64,000 nt of DNA from Psychroserpens algicola. GTDB taxonomy: Bacteria; Bacteroidota; Bacteroidia; Flavobacteriales; Flavobacteriaceae. The stretch is from positions 62,001 to 126,000 of the forward strand of contig NZ_JACNMJ010000008.1 of NCBI RefSeq assembly GCF_014526325.1, in the 5' to 3' direction. The position numbers and the translations under genes were made by a program. Under the pieces are notes generated by a model that saw nothing but the letters and a program-made list of their open reading frames with translations, was not told the DNA's origin and did not search any database. This document shows, piece by piece, positions 9,876 through 19,557 of the stretch; positions within the stretch are counted from its first letter, which is position 1; the number at the start of each line of letters is the position of its first letter.

Positions 9876-11126
9876 ATGCTTGTTTATCTAAGGCTGTTTA
9901 AAGAAAGTTTTTCGTTTGCAATCAATGCATTACGAAATAATAAACTGCGTACTTTTCTGTCTCTTTTAGGAATTACAATAGGTATTTTTTCAATCATTGC
10001 GGTCTTAGCTGCAGTAGATTCTTTAGATAAAAGCATCAAAGACCAATTGAGTGGTATTGATAAAAATACCATGTATTTAACTAAGTACTCTTTTGGGCCC
10101 ACAGAAGTGCCTAGGTGGCAGCGTGATAATTTTCCGCAAACCGAATATGATGATTTTGAGTTTATACAGCGAAATGTGCCAGATATTAGTGCGATAGCCT
10201 ATGTTATTTTTGGAGGCTCTGAAAATTTAAAATACGAAGGCAACACGGTTTCAGGAGTTAATGTTACGCCTGTGTCGAATGGCATCTACGATATTGAAAA
10301 TTTGAAAGTCGAACAAGGACGATTTTATACCGAATCTGAATCTAATTCTGGTGCTCCAGTAATTGTTTTAGGAAGTGCAACAGCAACAAACTTATTTGAT
10401 AACCTTAACCCAATAGGAAAGACTATTCGTGTTTACGGTAGAAAATTAACAGTTATTGGTGTGCTTAAAAAAGTAGGAACAGGATTAGGCGAGTCTCCAG
10501 ATGAAAACGCTTATGTACCTGCAAACTTTGTGAGACGTTTTAAAAATGGTGGAGCCGAAGGACTGCCAGGAGCAATTATTTTAAAACCAGAAAAAGATGT
10601 TGATGTTGGTGCTTTTGAAGCCGTTTTAAAGCAAAAATTTAGAGCTTATCGCGGATTGAAAGCTGATGATCCAGATAACTTTTTTGTAAATAAAATATCA
10701 GGATTTACGCAATTTATAGATGGTATTATTTCAACTTTAAATCTCATTGGATGGATTATCAGTGGATTTTCACTTTTAGTTGGTGGTTTTGGTATTGCTA
10801 ATATTATGTTTGTCAGCGTTAGAGAACGTACTAACTTAATTGGAATTCAGAAATCTTTAGGCGCAAAAAACAGATTTATCTTGTTTCAGTTTTTATTCGA
10901 AGCAGTTATTTTATCGCTTTTAGGTGGTATTATAGGAATAATTTTAGTGTGGATAGTTTCTATTATTGCTACGGAAATGGCTGGTGATTTTGAATTTATC
11001 TTGTCCTTTTATAATATTTTCTTAGGATTTTCCCTGTCAACTTTTATCGGACTGATATCTGGTGTTATACCAGCGATTTCAGCATCCAAGCTTGATCCTG
11101 TTGAGGCCATTAGAACAGGGATGTAA
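9876..11126 (+). CDS. ABC transporter permease, MacB/FtsX type
   Basis: Inner-membrane permease of the MacB/LolCE superfamily, likely part of an ATP-driven transporter acting on envelope substrates. From the chosen ATG it has 416 residues: an N-terminal amphipathic segment and first membrane helix (TFLSLLGITIGIFSIIAVLAAV), a periplasmic MacB_PCD-like domain of about 230 residues, and a C-terminal FtsX domain of three helices with VSVRERTNLIGIQKSLGAK and the end LDPVEAIRTG typical of the family. The frame is also open to a TTG at 9816, but ATG 9876 starts just before the conserved SFSFAINALRNNKLRTFLS block. No ATPase or adaptor gene is adjacent, so its partner must be encoded elsewhere. Confidence 0.88.
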   Translation: MLVYLRLFKESFSFAINALRNNKLRTFLSLLGITIGIFSIIAVLAAVDSLDKSIKDQLSGIDKNTMYLTKYSFGPTEVPRWQRDNFPQTEYDDFEFIQRNVPDISAIAYVIFGGSENLKYEGNTVSGVNVTPVSNGIYDIENLKVEQGRFYTESESNSGAPVIVLGSATATNLFDNLNPIGKTIRVYGRKLTVIGVLKKVGTGLGESPDENAYVPANFVRRFKNGGAEGLPGAIILKPEKDVDVGAFEAVLKQKFRAYRGLKADDPDNFFVNKISGFTQFIDGIISTLNLIGWIISGFSLLVGGFGIANIMFVSVRERTNLIGIQKSLGAKNRFILFQFLFEAVILSLLGGIIGIILVWIVSIIATEMAGDFEFILSFYNIFLGFSLSTFIGLISGVIPAISASKLDPVEAIRTGM

Positions 11127-11184
11127 ATCCAGTCTCCGTATTTTATTTCAAGTACGTTGATGTAATCTTTTCTACGTGGTAGAT

Positions 11185-11646
11185 TTAGAGAATTTCTGAA
11201 ACTTGTTCACAAACAAACTCTAAAAAGCGTTCATCTTCTTCAGAAAAAGGATTTGGTGTATTTGAGTCGATATCAATTTGGCCTATGTTTTCATCATTTA
11301 AAAAAATAGGAATCACAATTTCAGCTTTTACAGTGATACTACAAGCAATATAATTGTCTTGAGCTGAAACATCAGGAACTACAAAATTTTTGTTTGAAAC
11401 AGCAACTTGTCCGCAAATTCCTTTCCCAAAAGGAATAATCGTATGATCTGTAGGTTCTCCAACGTATGGTCCTAATTTTAATTCGTTTTTGTCACCGTTT
11501 TTAAAATAAAAACCTACCCAATTATAGTAATCTATATGTTGTTCAAGGAGTTGGCAAATAGCTAACAAGCGTTCATCAACACTATTAGAGCTTGTGATTA
11601 TAGATGTAACCTGAGGTTTTAGGGCTTCAAATGTCATGGGTTTCAT
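11185..11646 (-). CDS. GAF-domain protein, free methionine-(R)-sulfoxide reductase-like
   Basis: Single GAF domain of 153 residues resembling the fRMsr/YebR family, which reduces free methionine-R-sulfoxide. The family signatures WVGFYF, GKGICGQ and IACSITVKAEIVIP are present. Cys78 and Cys102 are 24 residues apart, the same spacing as the second and third family cysteines (Cys94 and the catalytic Cys118 of E. coli YebR). No cysteine is found where the first family cysteine (Cys84) would be; that region reads GEPTDHTI. Activity is therefore plausible but the recycling disulfide must differ. It is convergent with the permease gene and apparently transcribed alone. Confidence 0.82.
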   Translation of the reverse strand: MKPMTFEALKPQVTSIITSSNSVDERLLAICQLLEQHIDYYNWVGFYFKNGDKNELKLGPYVGEPTDHTIIPFGKGICGQVAVSNKNFVVPDVSAQDNYIACSITVKAEIVIPIFLNDENIGQIDIDSNTPNPFSEEDERFLEFVCEQVSEIL

Positions 11647-11724
11647 AAATTTTGGTAAAAGTATTTAAAAAGTGCCATTTCTAGATTCATTTTATATAAT
11701 TTTAACTACATAAAATCAATTGTA

Positions 11725-12276
11725 TTGAAAGCCCTTCTTATAAAATATAAATCTGTCGTAAAGTTTATTCTGACCTTTCTATCGGTTTATTTTGTTTTAA
11801 CACTAGCTTACAAATACTATTTAGACTTGTCTGATGGGTCTAAATACTATCCAGATTATATAACTCATCTGGTCGCTAATCAAAGTGAATTGGTATTAAA
11901 CGCTTTTGGTTATGACACAGTGATTGTATCACATCCCGATGAGCCGTCGATGAAATTAATTGTTAAAAATAAGTTTGTGGCTAGAGTGGTAGAAGGATGT
12001 AACTCAATAAGTATAATTATTTTGTTTGTATCTTTTATTGCTGCGTTTTCTGCTCGGTTTAAATCTACATTCATATACATGCTTTCAGGAAGTGTACTTA
12101 TCTATTCAGTGAATTTACTTCGTATTGCAATTCTATCTATCGGTTTGTATAACTATCCGTGGCGACGAGATATATTGCACACTGTTATTTTTCCGATGAT
12201 TATTTACGGGATTGTATTTTTACTATGGATGTTTTGGGTGAATCGATTTTCTAAACAACAAAAAAAGCATGCGTAA
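11725..12276 (+). CDS. xrtF: Exosortase F (XrtF)
   Basis: Polytopic membrane protein of 183 residues in the exosortase/archaeosortase family, predicted cysteine transpeptidases that process C-terminal sorting signals. The catalytic triad typical of the family is visible: Cys92 in VVEGCNSISI, Arg133 in SVNLLRIA and His152 in RDILHTVIFP. The start is a TTG (11725-11727), because the next in-frame Met (residue 76) is far too late and MKALLIKYK fits the family start. The next gene, its specific partner, overlaps it by 8 nt. No protein with an obvious exosortase recognition tail is encoded in the window. Confidence 0.87.
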   Translation: MKALLIKYKSVVKFILTFLSVYFVLTLAYKYYLDLSDGSKYYPDYITHLVANQSELVLNAFGYDTVIVSHPDEPSMKLIVKNKFVARVVEGCNSISIIILFVSFIAAFSARFKSTFIYMLSGSVLIYSVNLLRIAILSIGLYNYPWRRDILHTVIFPMIIYGIVFLLWMFWVNRFSKQQKKHA

Positions 12277-12697
12277 TCCAATCACTTATATATTAATTCT
12301 GGTTTTATTTGGGCTGCTTGTTCTCATCCGCGTTTTTGAAAACGAATTGTTTTATGATCCTTACTTGCTGTTTTTTAAAAGTGATTATTTGCACATGGAT
12401 TTTCCGCGTCGTGAAATATTAAAACTGACACTTTATACAACATTGAGATATGTGTTAAATACCTTGATTTCACTAGGTATTATTTATCTGTTTTTTAAAG
12501 ATAAATCTATTGTGAAATTTTCGGTTATCATATACACCATTGCCTATATAATTTTGTTATCATTCTTTCTGTATTTTGTTATTCATCCACGTCAGGAAGA
12601 TTACTATCTGTTTTTTAATTTCAGGCGTTTTTTAATTCAGCCGATACTATTAATACTGCTTATTCCTGCTTTTTATTACTATAAATTAAAACAATAA
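12269..12697 (+). CDS. Exosortase F system-associated membrane protein
   Basis: 142-residue, strongly hydrophobic protein with four predicted membrane segments and an invariant-looking ENELFYDPYLLFF segment after the first, as in the flavobacterial family that co-occurs with XrtF. Its biochemical role is unknown. The ATG overlaps the end of xrtF by 8 nt, indicating translational coupling and a joint function. The protein ends in a short cytoplasmic-type tail (YYYKLKQ). Confidence 0.8.
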   Translation: MRNPITYILILVLFGLLVLIRVFENELFYDPYLLFFKSDYLHMDFPRREILKLTLYTTLRYVLNTLISLGIIYLFFKDKSIVKFSVIIYTIAYIILLSFFLYFVIHPRQEDYYLFFNFRRFLIQPILLILLIPAFYYYKLKQ

Positions 12698-12745
12698 AAA
12701 GTGTTAAGCAATTTGTAAACTGAGTGTTAGTAGTTCTTTTTTTTG

Positions 12746-12753
12746 TAAATTTG
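12746..12753 (+). promoter_or_regulatory. -7 box abutting a start codon
   Basis: TAAATTTG is a perfect match to the Bacteroidota -7 consensus, ending only 4 nt before the ATG at 12758. Transcription starting about 5 nt after the box would make a nearly leaderless mRNA. The -33 region has no exact TTG at ideal spacing. Confidence 0.5.
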
Positions 12754-12757
12754 CCTC

Positions 12758-13171
12758 ATGTTAAAACAATTTTTACATAAAGCAGCATCTACAATAATGG
12801 CATTGTTATTATTGTTGTCAACCGTATCTTTTACTGTTGAAAAGCACTTTTGTGGAGATGTTTTAATTGATGTTGCAGTGATAGGTGAAGTTGAAAAATG
12901 CCAAATGGAAGCTTTTGAAATCGAACAAGAAAAGCTTACAAAAATGTCATGTTGTAAAGATGTTCTTGATGTTATCGAAGGTCAAAATCAATTAACGCTA
13001 AAGTCGTTTGATGATTTAGATGACCATCATCAATTATTTCTTATAGCATATGCACAATCTTATCATGCATTATTTGAGGTGTTGCCTAAGCAAACGGTAC
13101 AACATTTACATTATTCTCCTCCAAAGTTGGTCGCCGACATACAAACGCGCGATCAGGTGTTTCTCATTTGA
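12758..13171 (+). CDS. HYC_CC_PP family secreted protein
   Basis: Small protein of 137 residues with an N-terminal signal peptide or membrane anchor (KAASTIMALLLLLSTVSF). It shows the three landmarks that name this Bacteroidota family: His30-Phe31-Cys32 right after the hydrophobic segment, the pair Cys65-Cys66, and Tyr119-Ser-Pro-Pro near the C-terminus. The clustered Cys and His residues suggest metal binding outside the cytoplasm, but the function is not established. It starts a run of four plus-strand genes with heavy-metal-type motifs (to 16627), which supports a metal-related role. Confidence 0.75.
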   Translation: MLKQFLHKAASTIMALLLLLSTVSFTVEKHFCGDVLIDVAVIGEVEKCQMEAFEIEQEKLTKMSCCKDVLDVIEGQNQLTLKSFDDLDDHHQLFLIAYAQSYHALFEVLPKQTVQHLHYSPPKLVADIQTRDQVFLI

Positions 13172-13243
13172 TACAATACTGTTTTCCAGACTTAACAGAC
13201 TGAAACCCTTCAGTCTTAAACGTATTATATCAAAAAAAACATA

Positions 13244-13975
13244 ATGACACATAGATATACAATTACAGGTATGACTTGTAATGGGTGTAAGGCTTCAGTA
13301 GAAAAAGCCTTGACAGCCATTGATGGTATTGAAACTGTTGCGGTTGATTTACAACAATCTGAAGCAAGGTTAACAATGTCTAAGCCTATTTCAGAAGCTA
13401 TTTTGCAAGAGGCTTTACCAGAAAAATACACCATTACAGAACAAAAAGAAAGCAATGTTTTTGCTTCAGTTTCTAATAACGATACAGATAATAAAAGTGA
13501 ACTAAAACAGTTGTTTCCGTTGTTTTTAATATTTGGTTATATCCTTATTGCTTCGTTTTTAATGAATAAAAACCCTTGGAATCCAGAAGCTTTTATGCTT
13601 GACTTTATGGGGTTGTTCTATATCGTTTTTAGCTTTTTTAAGCTTCTAGACTTAAAAGGTTTCCCCGAAAGTTTTAAAATGTATGACCCTTTAGCAAAAC
13701 AAATTCCTATATATGGTTGGATATATCCTTTCATAGAACTTGCCTTAGGCTTACTATTTTTAATGCGTATTGAAATTCCTATCGCTTTAGTGGTCACCTT
13801 AATTATTTTAGGCATTACAACGATTGGTGTTACAAAAGCATTGTTAGATAAAAAGGTGACTCAATGTGCTTGTTTAGGCACTGCTTTAAAGCTTCCTATG
13901 ACAAAGGCGACCTTTATCGAAAATACCGTTATGCTTATCATGGCAGTCATTATGCTCATAAAAACCTACAGTTAA
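13244..13975 (+). CDS. HMA domain fused to MauE/DoxX-like membrane domain
   Basis: 243-residue fusion. Residues 1-65 form a heavy-metal-associated domain with GMTCNGC (Cys12, Cys15), a site that binds Cu(I) or similar soft metals in the family. Residues 90-242 contain four membrane helices of the MauE/DoxX type, with a second cysteine pair, Cys208 and Cys210 (TQCACLGTALKLPMT), near the last helix. This suggests metal or thiol transfer at the inner membrane. Its stop codon is directly followed by the ATG of the TonB receptor (0 nt gap), so the two are almost certainly cotranslated. Substrate metal is not proven. Confidence 0.8.
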   Translation: MTHRYTITGMTCNGCKASVEKALTAIDGIETVAVDLQQSEARLTMSKPISEAILQEALPEKYTITEQKESNVFASVSNNDTDNKSELKQLFPLFLIFGYILIASFLMNKNPWNPEAFMLDFMGLFYIVFSFFKLLDLKGFPESFKMYDPLAKQIPIYGWIYPFIELALGLLFLMRIEIPIALVVTLIILGITTIGVTKALLDKKVTQCACLGTALKLPMTKATFIENTVMLIMAVIMLIKTYS

Positions 13976-16216
13976 ATGAAATACATTATATATATATTAA
14001 TAATGCTTCCTGTACTTGCCTTTTCTCAAGACAAGATAGAAGGCATCGTCACTGAAGCAACATCAGATGATAAAATTTATCCACTCGCTGGAGCCAATGT
14101 GTTTTGGCTGGATACATCAGTTGGAACGGTTACTGATATCGACGGAAAGTTTAGTATTCCCTATCAGCCCAGCTATACAAAACTTGTGATTAGTTTTGTT
14201 GGTTTTAAAACCGATACACTTACGATTACCGAACCTAAATTCATCAAACATTTACTTGAAGCTACAAGTGATTTAGACGAAATTACCTTAACGGCACGTA
14301 AACAGGCAACTTCAAGGTCTTATTTAAGTTCGCAAAATATTACGACGGTGAGTAGTGCCGAATTACTCAAAGCAGCGTGTTGTAACCTGTCTGAAAGTTT
14401 TGAAACCAATCCGTCTATTGACGTTAATTTCTCTGATGCAGTTACAGGAACGCGACAAATAAAAATGTTGGGATTAACCAGTAAGTACATTTTAATTACT
14501 ACTGAAAATATTCCATCAATCAGAGGTGCATCTCAAGCGTATGGGTTGAGTTTTATTCCTGGAACTTGGGTAGAAAGTATCCAAATCACTAAAGGAGCAG
14601 GAAGTGTCGTAAATGGCTTTGAAAGTATTGCCGGACAAATTAATGCCGAATTACAAAAGCCTACAACTGATGATAAGTTTTTCCTGAATCTCTATGGTGC
14701 AAGTAGTGAACGACTTGAGTTGAATACACATTTCAACACCAAAGTGAGTGATAAATGGAGCACAGGGATTTATCTTCATGGTAATACGCATCAAAAAGAA
14801 CATGATGTAAATCATGATGGTTTTTTAGATATGCCATTATATAATCAAATTAATGTGATGAATCGCTGGCAATATACCAATCCAGAAAAAGGTTTGGTGA
14901 GTTTTATTAATGTGCGCTACCTTAACGACAGTAAGCAGTCTGGGCAATTAGATTTTAATCCAGATACCGATCGATTAACTACTAATGCTTGGGGAAGTGA
15001 GATTGATACCGAACGCTTTGAGTTGTCTACAAAATTTGGGTATGTAAATCCTGAAGTGCCTTGGCAAAGTTTAGGTGTTCAATTTGCATTTAGTAATCAT
15101 AACCAAAATTCTTATTTTGGATTAAATACGTATGATATAAACCATAACAGTGTTTACTCCAATGTGATTTATAATAGCATAATCAGTGATTCCAGGCATA
15201 AAATTAAAACAGGCTTAGGCTTTACTTATGACCATTATGATGAGAATGCTCTTAACACGACATTTGAACGTAGTGAACGCTCTGCTGGCGCTTTTTTTGA
15301 GTATGCTTATGACGACTTAGACAAATTAACAGTCACGGCAGGATTGCGATTTGATACGCATAATTTATTAGGTGAATTTATCACGCCTCGTTTGCATGCG
15401 CGTTATACACCATGGGAAAAATCGGCTTTCCGTGCCTCAATTGGTAGAGGTAAGCGCAGTGCTAATATTTTTGCTGAAAATCAAAATATGTTCGCTACCT
15501 CGCGGTCGATTAATATTTTAAATTCTAACGGAAATATCTATGGGTTAGATCCTGAAATTGCATGGAATTATGGTGTGTCTTACCTTCAAGGGTTTAATCT
15601 CTTCGGAAGAAAAGCAGATATTACATTTGATTTTTATAGAACCGATTTTCAAAACCAGGTTGTTGTCGATTGGGAAAATCCACAGGAAGTGAATTTCTAT
15701 AATTTAGAAGGTGATAGTTTTGCTAATAGTTTTCAAGTAGAATTAAATTATAATGTGTTTGAGAATTTCGATTTTAGGACAGCTTATAAATATTATGATG
15801 TGCAAACCGATTACACCTCTGGTAGGCAAACAAAACCATTAATACCAAAACATCGTTTTTTTGCTAATGCTTCGTACGAAACACATGTAAAAGAAGGAAA
15901 AGCGAATCCTTGGAAATTTGATGTGACGTATAATTGGTTAAGTGAGCAGCGATTTGCTTCAACAAGTGCTAATCCTATAGCGCTCAGACTACCTGATGAG
16001 TCACCTACTGTGGGAACTCTGAATGCACAGGTGACTAAAGTATTTTCTCCAAAATTTGAAGTATATTTAGGTGGTGAAAATATAACAAATGTCAGGCAAA
16101 GTAATCCTATTTTAGGAGCCGATGATCCGTTTGGTTCAAATTTTGATACGACATTTGTGTATGGCCCAATTTTTGGGAGTATGTATTACGCAGGATTACG
16201 ATATAAAATTAAATAA
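13976..16216 (+). CDS. TonB-dependent outer-membrane receptor, probable metal uptake
   Basis: 746-residue receptor. A signal peptide (ending ...VLAFSQ) is followed by a carboxypeptidase-regulatory-like domain (EGIVTEATSDDKIYPLAGAN, about residues 22-100), a plug domain and a 22-strand type barrel ending in YYAGLRYKIK, with the C-terminal hydrophobic pattern of outer-membrane proteins. The plug carries a Cys-Cys pair in LLKAACCNLSESFETNPS. Its neighbours are an HMA-MauE protein (0 nt upstream) and a secreted HMA protein (57 nt downstream), which argues for transport of a transition metal such as copper, or a metal chelate, rather than a glycan; no SusD gene is near. Confidence 0.85.
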   Translation: MKYIIYILIMLPVLAFSQDKIEGIVTEATSDDKIYPLAGANVFWLDTSVGTVTDIDGKFSIPYQPSYTKLVISFVGFKTDTLTITEPKFIKHLLEATSDLDEITLTARKQATSRSYLSSQNITTVSSAELLKAACCNLSESFETNPSIDVNFSDAVTGTRQIKMLGLTSKYILITTENIPSIRGASQAYGLSFIPGTWVESIQITKGAGSVVNGFESIAGQINAELQKPTTDDKFFLNLYGASSERLELNTHFNTKVSDKWSTGIYLHGNTHQKEHDVNHDGFLDMPLYNQINVMNRWQYTNPEKGLVSFINVRYLNDSKQSGQLDFNPDTDRLTTNAWGSEIDTERFELSTKFGYVNPEVPWQSLGVQFAFSNHNQNSYFGLNTYDINHNSVYSNVIYNSIISDSRHKIKTGLGFTYDHYDENALNTTFERSERSAGAFFEYAYDDLDKLTVTAGLRFDTHNLLGEFITPRLHARYTPWEKSAFRASIGRGKRSANIFAENQNMFATSRSINILNSNGNIYGLDPEIAWNYGVSYLQGFNLFGRKADITFDFYRTDFQNQVVVDWENPQEVNFYNLEGDSFANSFQVELNYNVFENFDFRTAYKYYDVQTDYTSGRQTKPLIPKHRFFANASYETHVKEGKANPWKFDVTYNWLSEQRFASTSANPIALRLPDESPTVGTLNAQVTKVFSPKFEVYLGGENITNVRQSNPILGADDPFGSNFDTTFVYGPIFGSMYYAGLRYKIK

Positions 16217-16273
16217 TAACTTAGATTCCATAGCTTATATGGATTCAATAAAACTTTATAAAGACAATAGATT

Positions 16274-16627
16274 ATGAAAAAAGTACTTTTATTATTTTCT
16301 GTAGTATTAACAACAGCAGCATTTGCTCAAAACAAAAATGCTAAAGCTTCTATAGAAGTCGATGGTGTGTGTTTAATGTGTAAAGACCGTATAGAAAAGG
16401 CTGCCATTAGAACCAAAGGCGTAAAATCTGCCGTTTGGAATGTAGAAACGCACGAACTGAAATTGATTTTTGATGAACGCAAAACCGATTTAAAAAAGAT
16501 TAGTGCTAAAGTGGCGTCTGTTGGTCATGATACTAAAGAAATCAAGGCTACAGATGAGGCCTATAACTCCGTTCATCCGTGTTGTAGATACAGAGATGAA
16601 AATGTTGTTGGAGATCACAAAAATTAA
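16274..16627 (+). CDS. Secreted heavy-metal-associated (HMA) domain protein
   Basis: 117 residues with a clear signal peptide (MKKVLLLFSVVLTTAAFAQ). The mature part is a single HMA-like domain with Cys33-x-x-Cys36 (DGVCLMCKDRIEKAA), and an extra metal-binding-like His101-Pro-Cys103-Cys104 near the C-terminus. The MxCxxC motif of classic copper chaperones is modified to GVCLMC. It probably works as a periplasmic metal chaperone for the TonB receptor encoded just upstream. A strong terminator follows 38 nt after the stop. Confidence 0.8.
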   Translation: MKKVLLLFSVVLTTAAFAQNKNAKASIEVDGVCLMCKDRIEKAAIRTKGVKSAVWNVETHELKLIFDERKTDLKKISAKVASVGHDTKEIKATDEAYNSVHPCCRYRDENVVGDHKN

Positions 16628-17268
16628 TCTGATTTTAAAATAGATAATAAACTATCACAGTTTTTAATGCCACGTTCAGTGGCATTTTTTTTGAATACAA
16701 GCGAACCGCTCATACTCTGGAGTATATTTTTAAACTTTTGTTCATTTTTAAAACCAAATGCGCCTTGTCTCATAGCATCGTAATCGGCATAATCCATTAA
16801 ATAAGCTCCCAGATAATCTCTGTGTATGATTTCTTGTCGCTCATAATCTTTTAAGATTTTTTTATAAGCAGCATAATGAGTTTCAATTGCGGCTTTTAAT
16901 TCAAAATTATCTATAAGTTTAAAATCCCCAGAATTAATCATGGTTTGATAGGTGATGTCTTTAGGGTAAAATTCGACCAAACTAAACAGGCTGAATATAT
17001 GTCTTAAGGATTTTAGTTTTTCAGGATTATCGGTATTTATCAACGGAAGCACCTCGTTAAGAGTCTGTATTTTTGAGCCAATTTCAGCTAAATTAGCTGT
17101 AAGATTTTCCTTATCGATTGCAATATCATTTCTAATATTCGTTAAGTATTGATTTTTTGTAGCTTCATCTTTACGATTATCAGCACATTTATTCATACTA
17201 AAAGCAATAGAAATACCAACAATAACAATGAGTATTTCTCCTGTAGCGTAGCGAAATCCTTTTTTCAT
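16624..17268 (-). CDS. DUF6090-type membrane-anchored protein
   Basis: 214 residues with one N-terminal membrane helix (GEILIVIVGISIAFSMNKCAD), followed by a mostly alpha-helical, charged domain (RNDIAIDKENLTANL..., YQTMINSGDFKLIDN). This matches the widespread Bacteroidota family DUF6090, whose function is unknown. It is convergent with the HMA gene and overlaps its end by 4 nt; the terminator of the HMA gene lies inside its antisense strand. Nothing in the surrounding genes suggests a role. Confidence 0.72.
   Translation of the reverse strand: MKKGFRYATGEILIVIVGISIAFSMNKCADNRKDEATKNQYLTNIRNDIAIDKENLTANLAEIGSKIQTLNEVLPLINTDNPEKLKSLRHIFSLFSLVEFYPKDITYQTMINSGDFKLIDNFELKAAIETHYAAYKKILKDYERQEIIHRDYLGAYLMDYADYDAMRQGAFGFKNEQKFKNILQSMSGSLVFKKNATERGIKNCDSLLSILKSD
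16666..16692 (+). terminator. Intrinsic terminator of the metal-module operon, inside an antisense gene
   Basis: AATGCCAC (16666-16673) and GTGGCATT (16679-16686) form an 8-bp stem with a 5-nt loop, followed by an uninterrupted T run to 16692. It follows the HMA gene stop but lies within the C-terminal coding part of the convergent DUF6090 gene. Confidence 0.88.
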
Positions 17269-17307
17269 AATGGTTAGTTTTTTTAAAGCTATGAAAATTA
17301 ATTTAAT

Positions 17308-17341
17308 AAAAAAGCCTTTGATAAAATCAAAGGCTTTTTTT
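17308..17341 (-). terminator. Intrinsic terminator after groL
   Basis: A near-perfect inverted repeat, AAAGCCTTTGAT and ATCAAAGGCTTT, with a loop of about 3 nt, flanked by A and T runs. It sits about 50 nt past the groL stop and ends groSL transcription; the symmetry would also stop plus-strand transcripts. Confidence 0.88.
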
Positions 17342-17391
17342 GAAAAATTGGTTTACGTTTGCGTAATTGATTTACTCGCAACGGTATTATA

Positions 17392-19041
<1,650 letters not shown>

Positions 19042-19126
19042 TTAGCTTTTGGCTTTAGCCTAAGCTTAAGTTTGTAATTTAGTTTTTAACAGCTATGTCG
19101 TAAATAACTAATAGCTAAAAGCGATG

Positions 19127-19402
19127 TTAGACAATTGCTAATATGTCACTTTCTCGCATAATAAGGTAATCTTTACCTTCTAATTTAAGTTCTGTACCAG
19201 CATACTTTCCATAAAGAACAGTATCACCCGATTTTACGGTCATAGGTTCATCTTTTGTGCCTTTACCAACAGCGACAACTTTTCCTTTTTGTGGTTTTTC
19301 TTTGGCGTTGTCTGGAATAATAATTCCTGAAGCTGTTTTAGTTTCAGCCTCGACAGGTTCAATAAGAACTCTGTCTGCTAATGGTTTAATGTTTAAGCTC
19401 AT
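19127..19402 (-). CDS. groS: Co-chaperonin GroES
   Basis: 91-residue cap of the GroEL chamber. Family motifs include [19 protein letters not shown] at the N-terminus, the mobile loop [19 protein letters not shown], and the closing [16 protein letters not shown]. It precedes groL and is preceded by a consensus promoter and a 16-bp palindrome. Confidence 0.97.
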   Translation of the reverse strand: MSLNIKPLADRVLIEPVEAETKTASGIIIPDNAKEKPQKGKVVAVGKGTKDEPMTVKSGDTVLYGKYAGTELKLEGKDYLIMRESDILAIV

Positions 19403-19442
19403 TGTATGTTTATTTTATTTAATTAGTATTAATGTTAAATAT

Positions 19443-19458
19443 TAACGCTTAAGCGTTA
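19443..19458. promoter_or_regulatory. 16-bp perfect palindrome in the groSL leader
   Basis: TAACGCTTAAGCGTTA is a perfect inverted repeat without a spacer, centred about 48 nt upstream of the groS ATG and downstream of the predicted promoter. It does not resemble CIRCE. It could be an operator for a dimeric regulator or an RNA hairpin in the leader. Confidence 0.55.
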
Positions 19459-19489
19459 TGCTAAAAATGTGCCAATAGAATATAACTGA

Positions 19490-19517
19490 CAAAGTTACAG
19501 TCATAAAAAAATGCCAA
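19490..19517 (-). promoter_or_regulatory. Promoter of groSL
   Basis: On the minus strand, TTG (19517-19515), a 17-nt spacer and TAACTTTG (19497-19490) match the Bacteroidota promoter consensus. Predicted leader before groS is about 80 nt. The -33 element lies inside the secG terminator stem. Confidence 0.62.
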
Positions 19518-19532
19518 CTGGAAAGTTGGCAT
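19504..19532 (-). terminator. Intrinsic terminator after secG
   Basis: ATGCCAACT and AGTTGGCAT form a 9-bp perfect stem with a 4-nt loop; on the minus strand a run of six or seven T follows. It ends the miaB-to-secG operon, 25 nt past the secG stop. Confidence 0.9.
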
Positions 19533-19557
19533 TGTATAATATGTATTGTGATTACGT

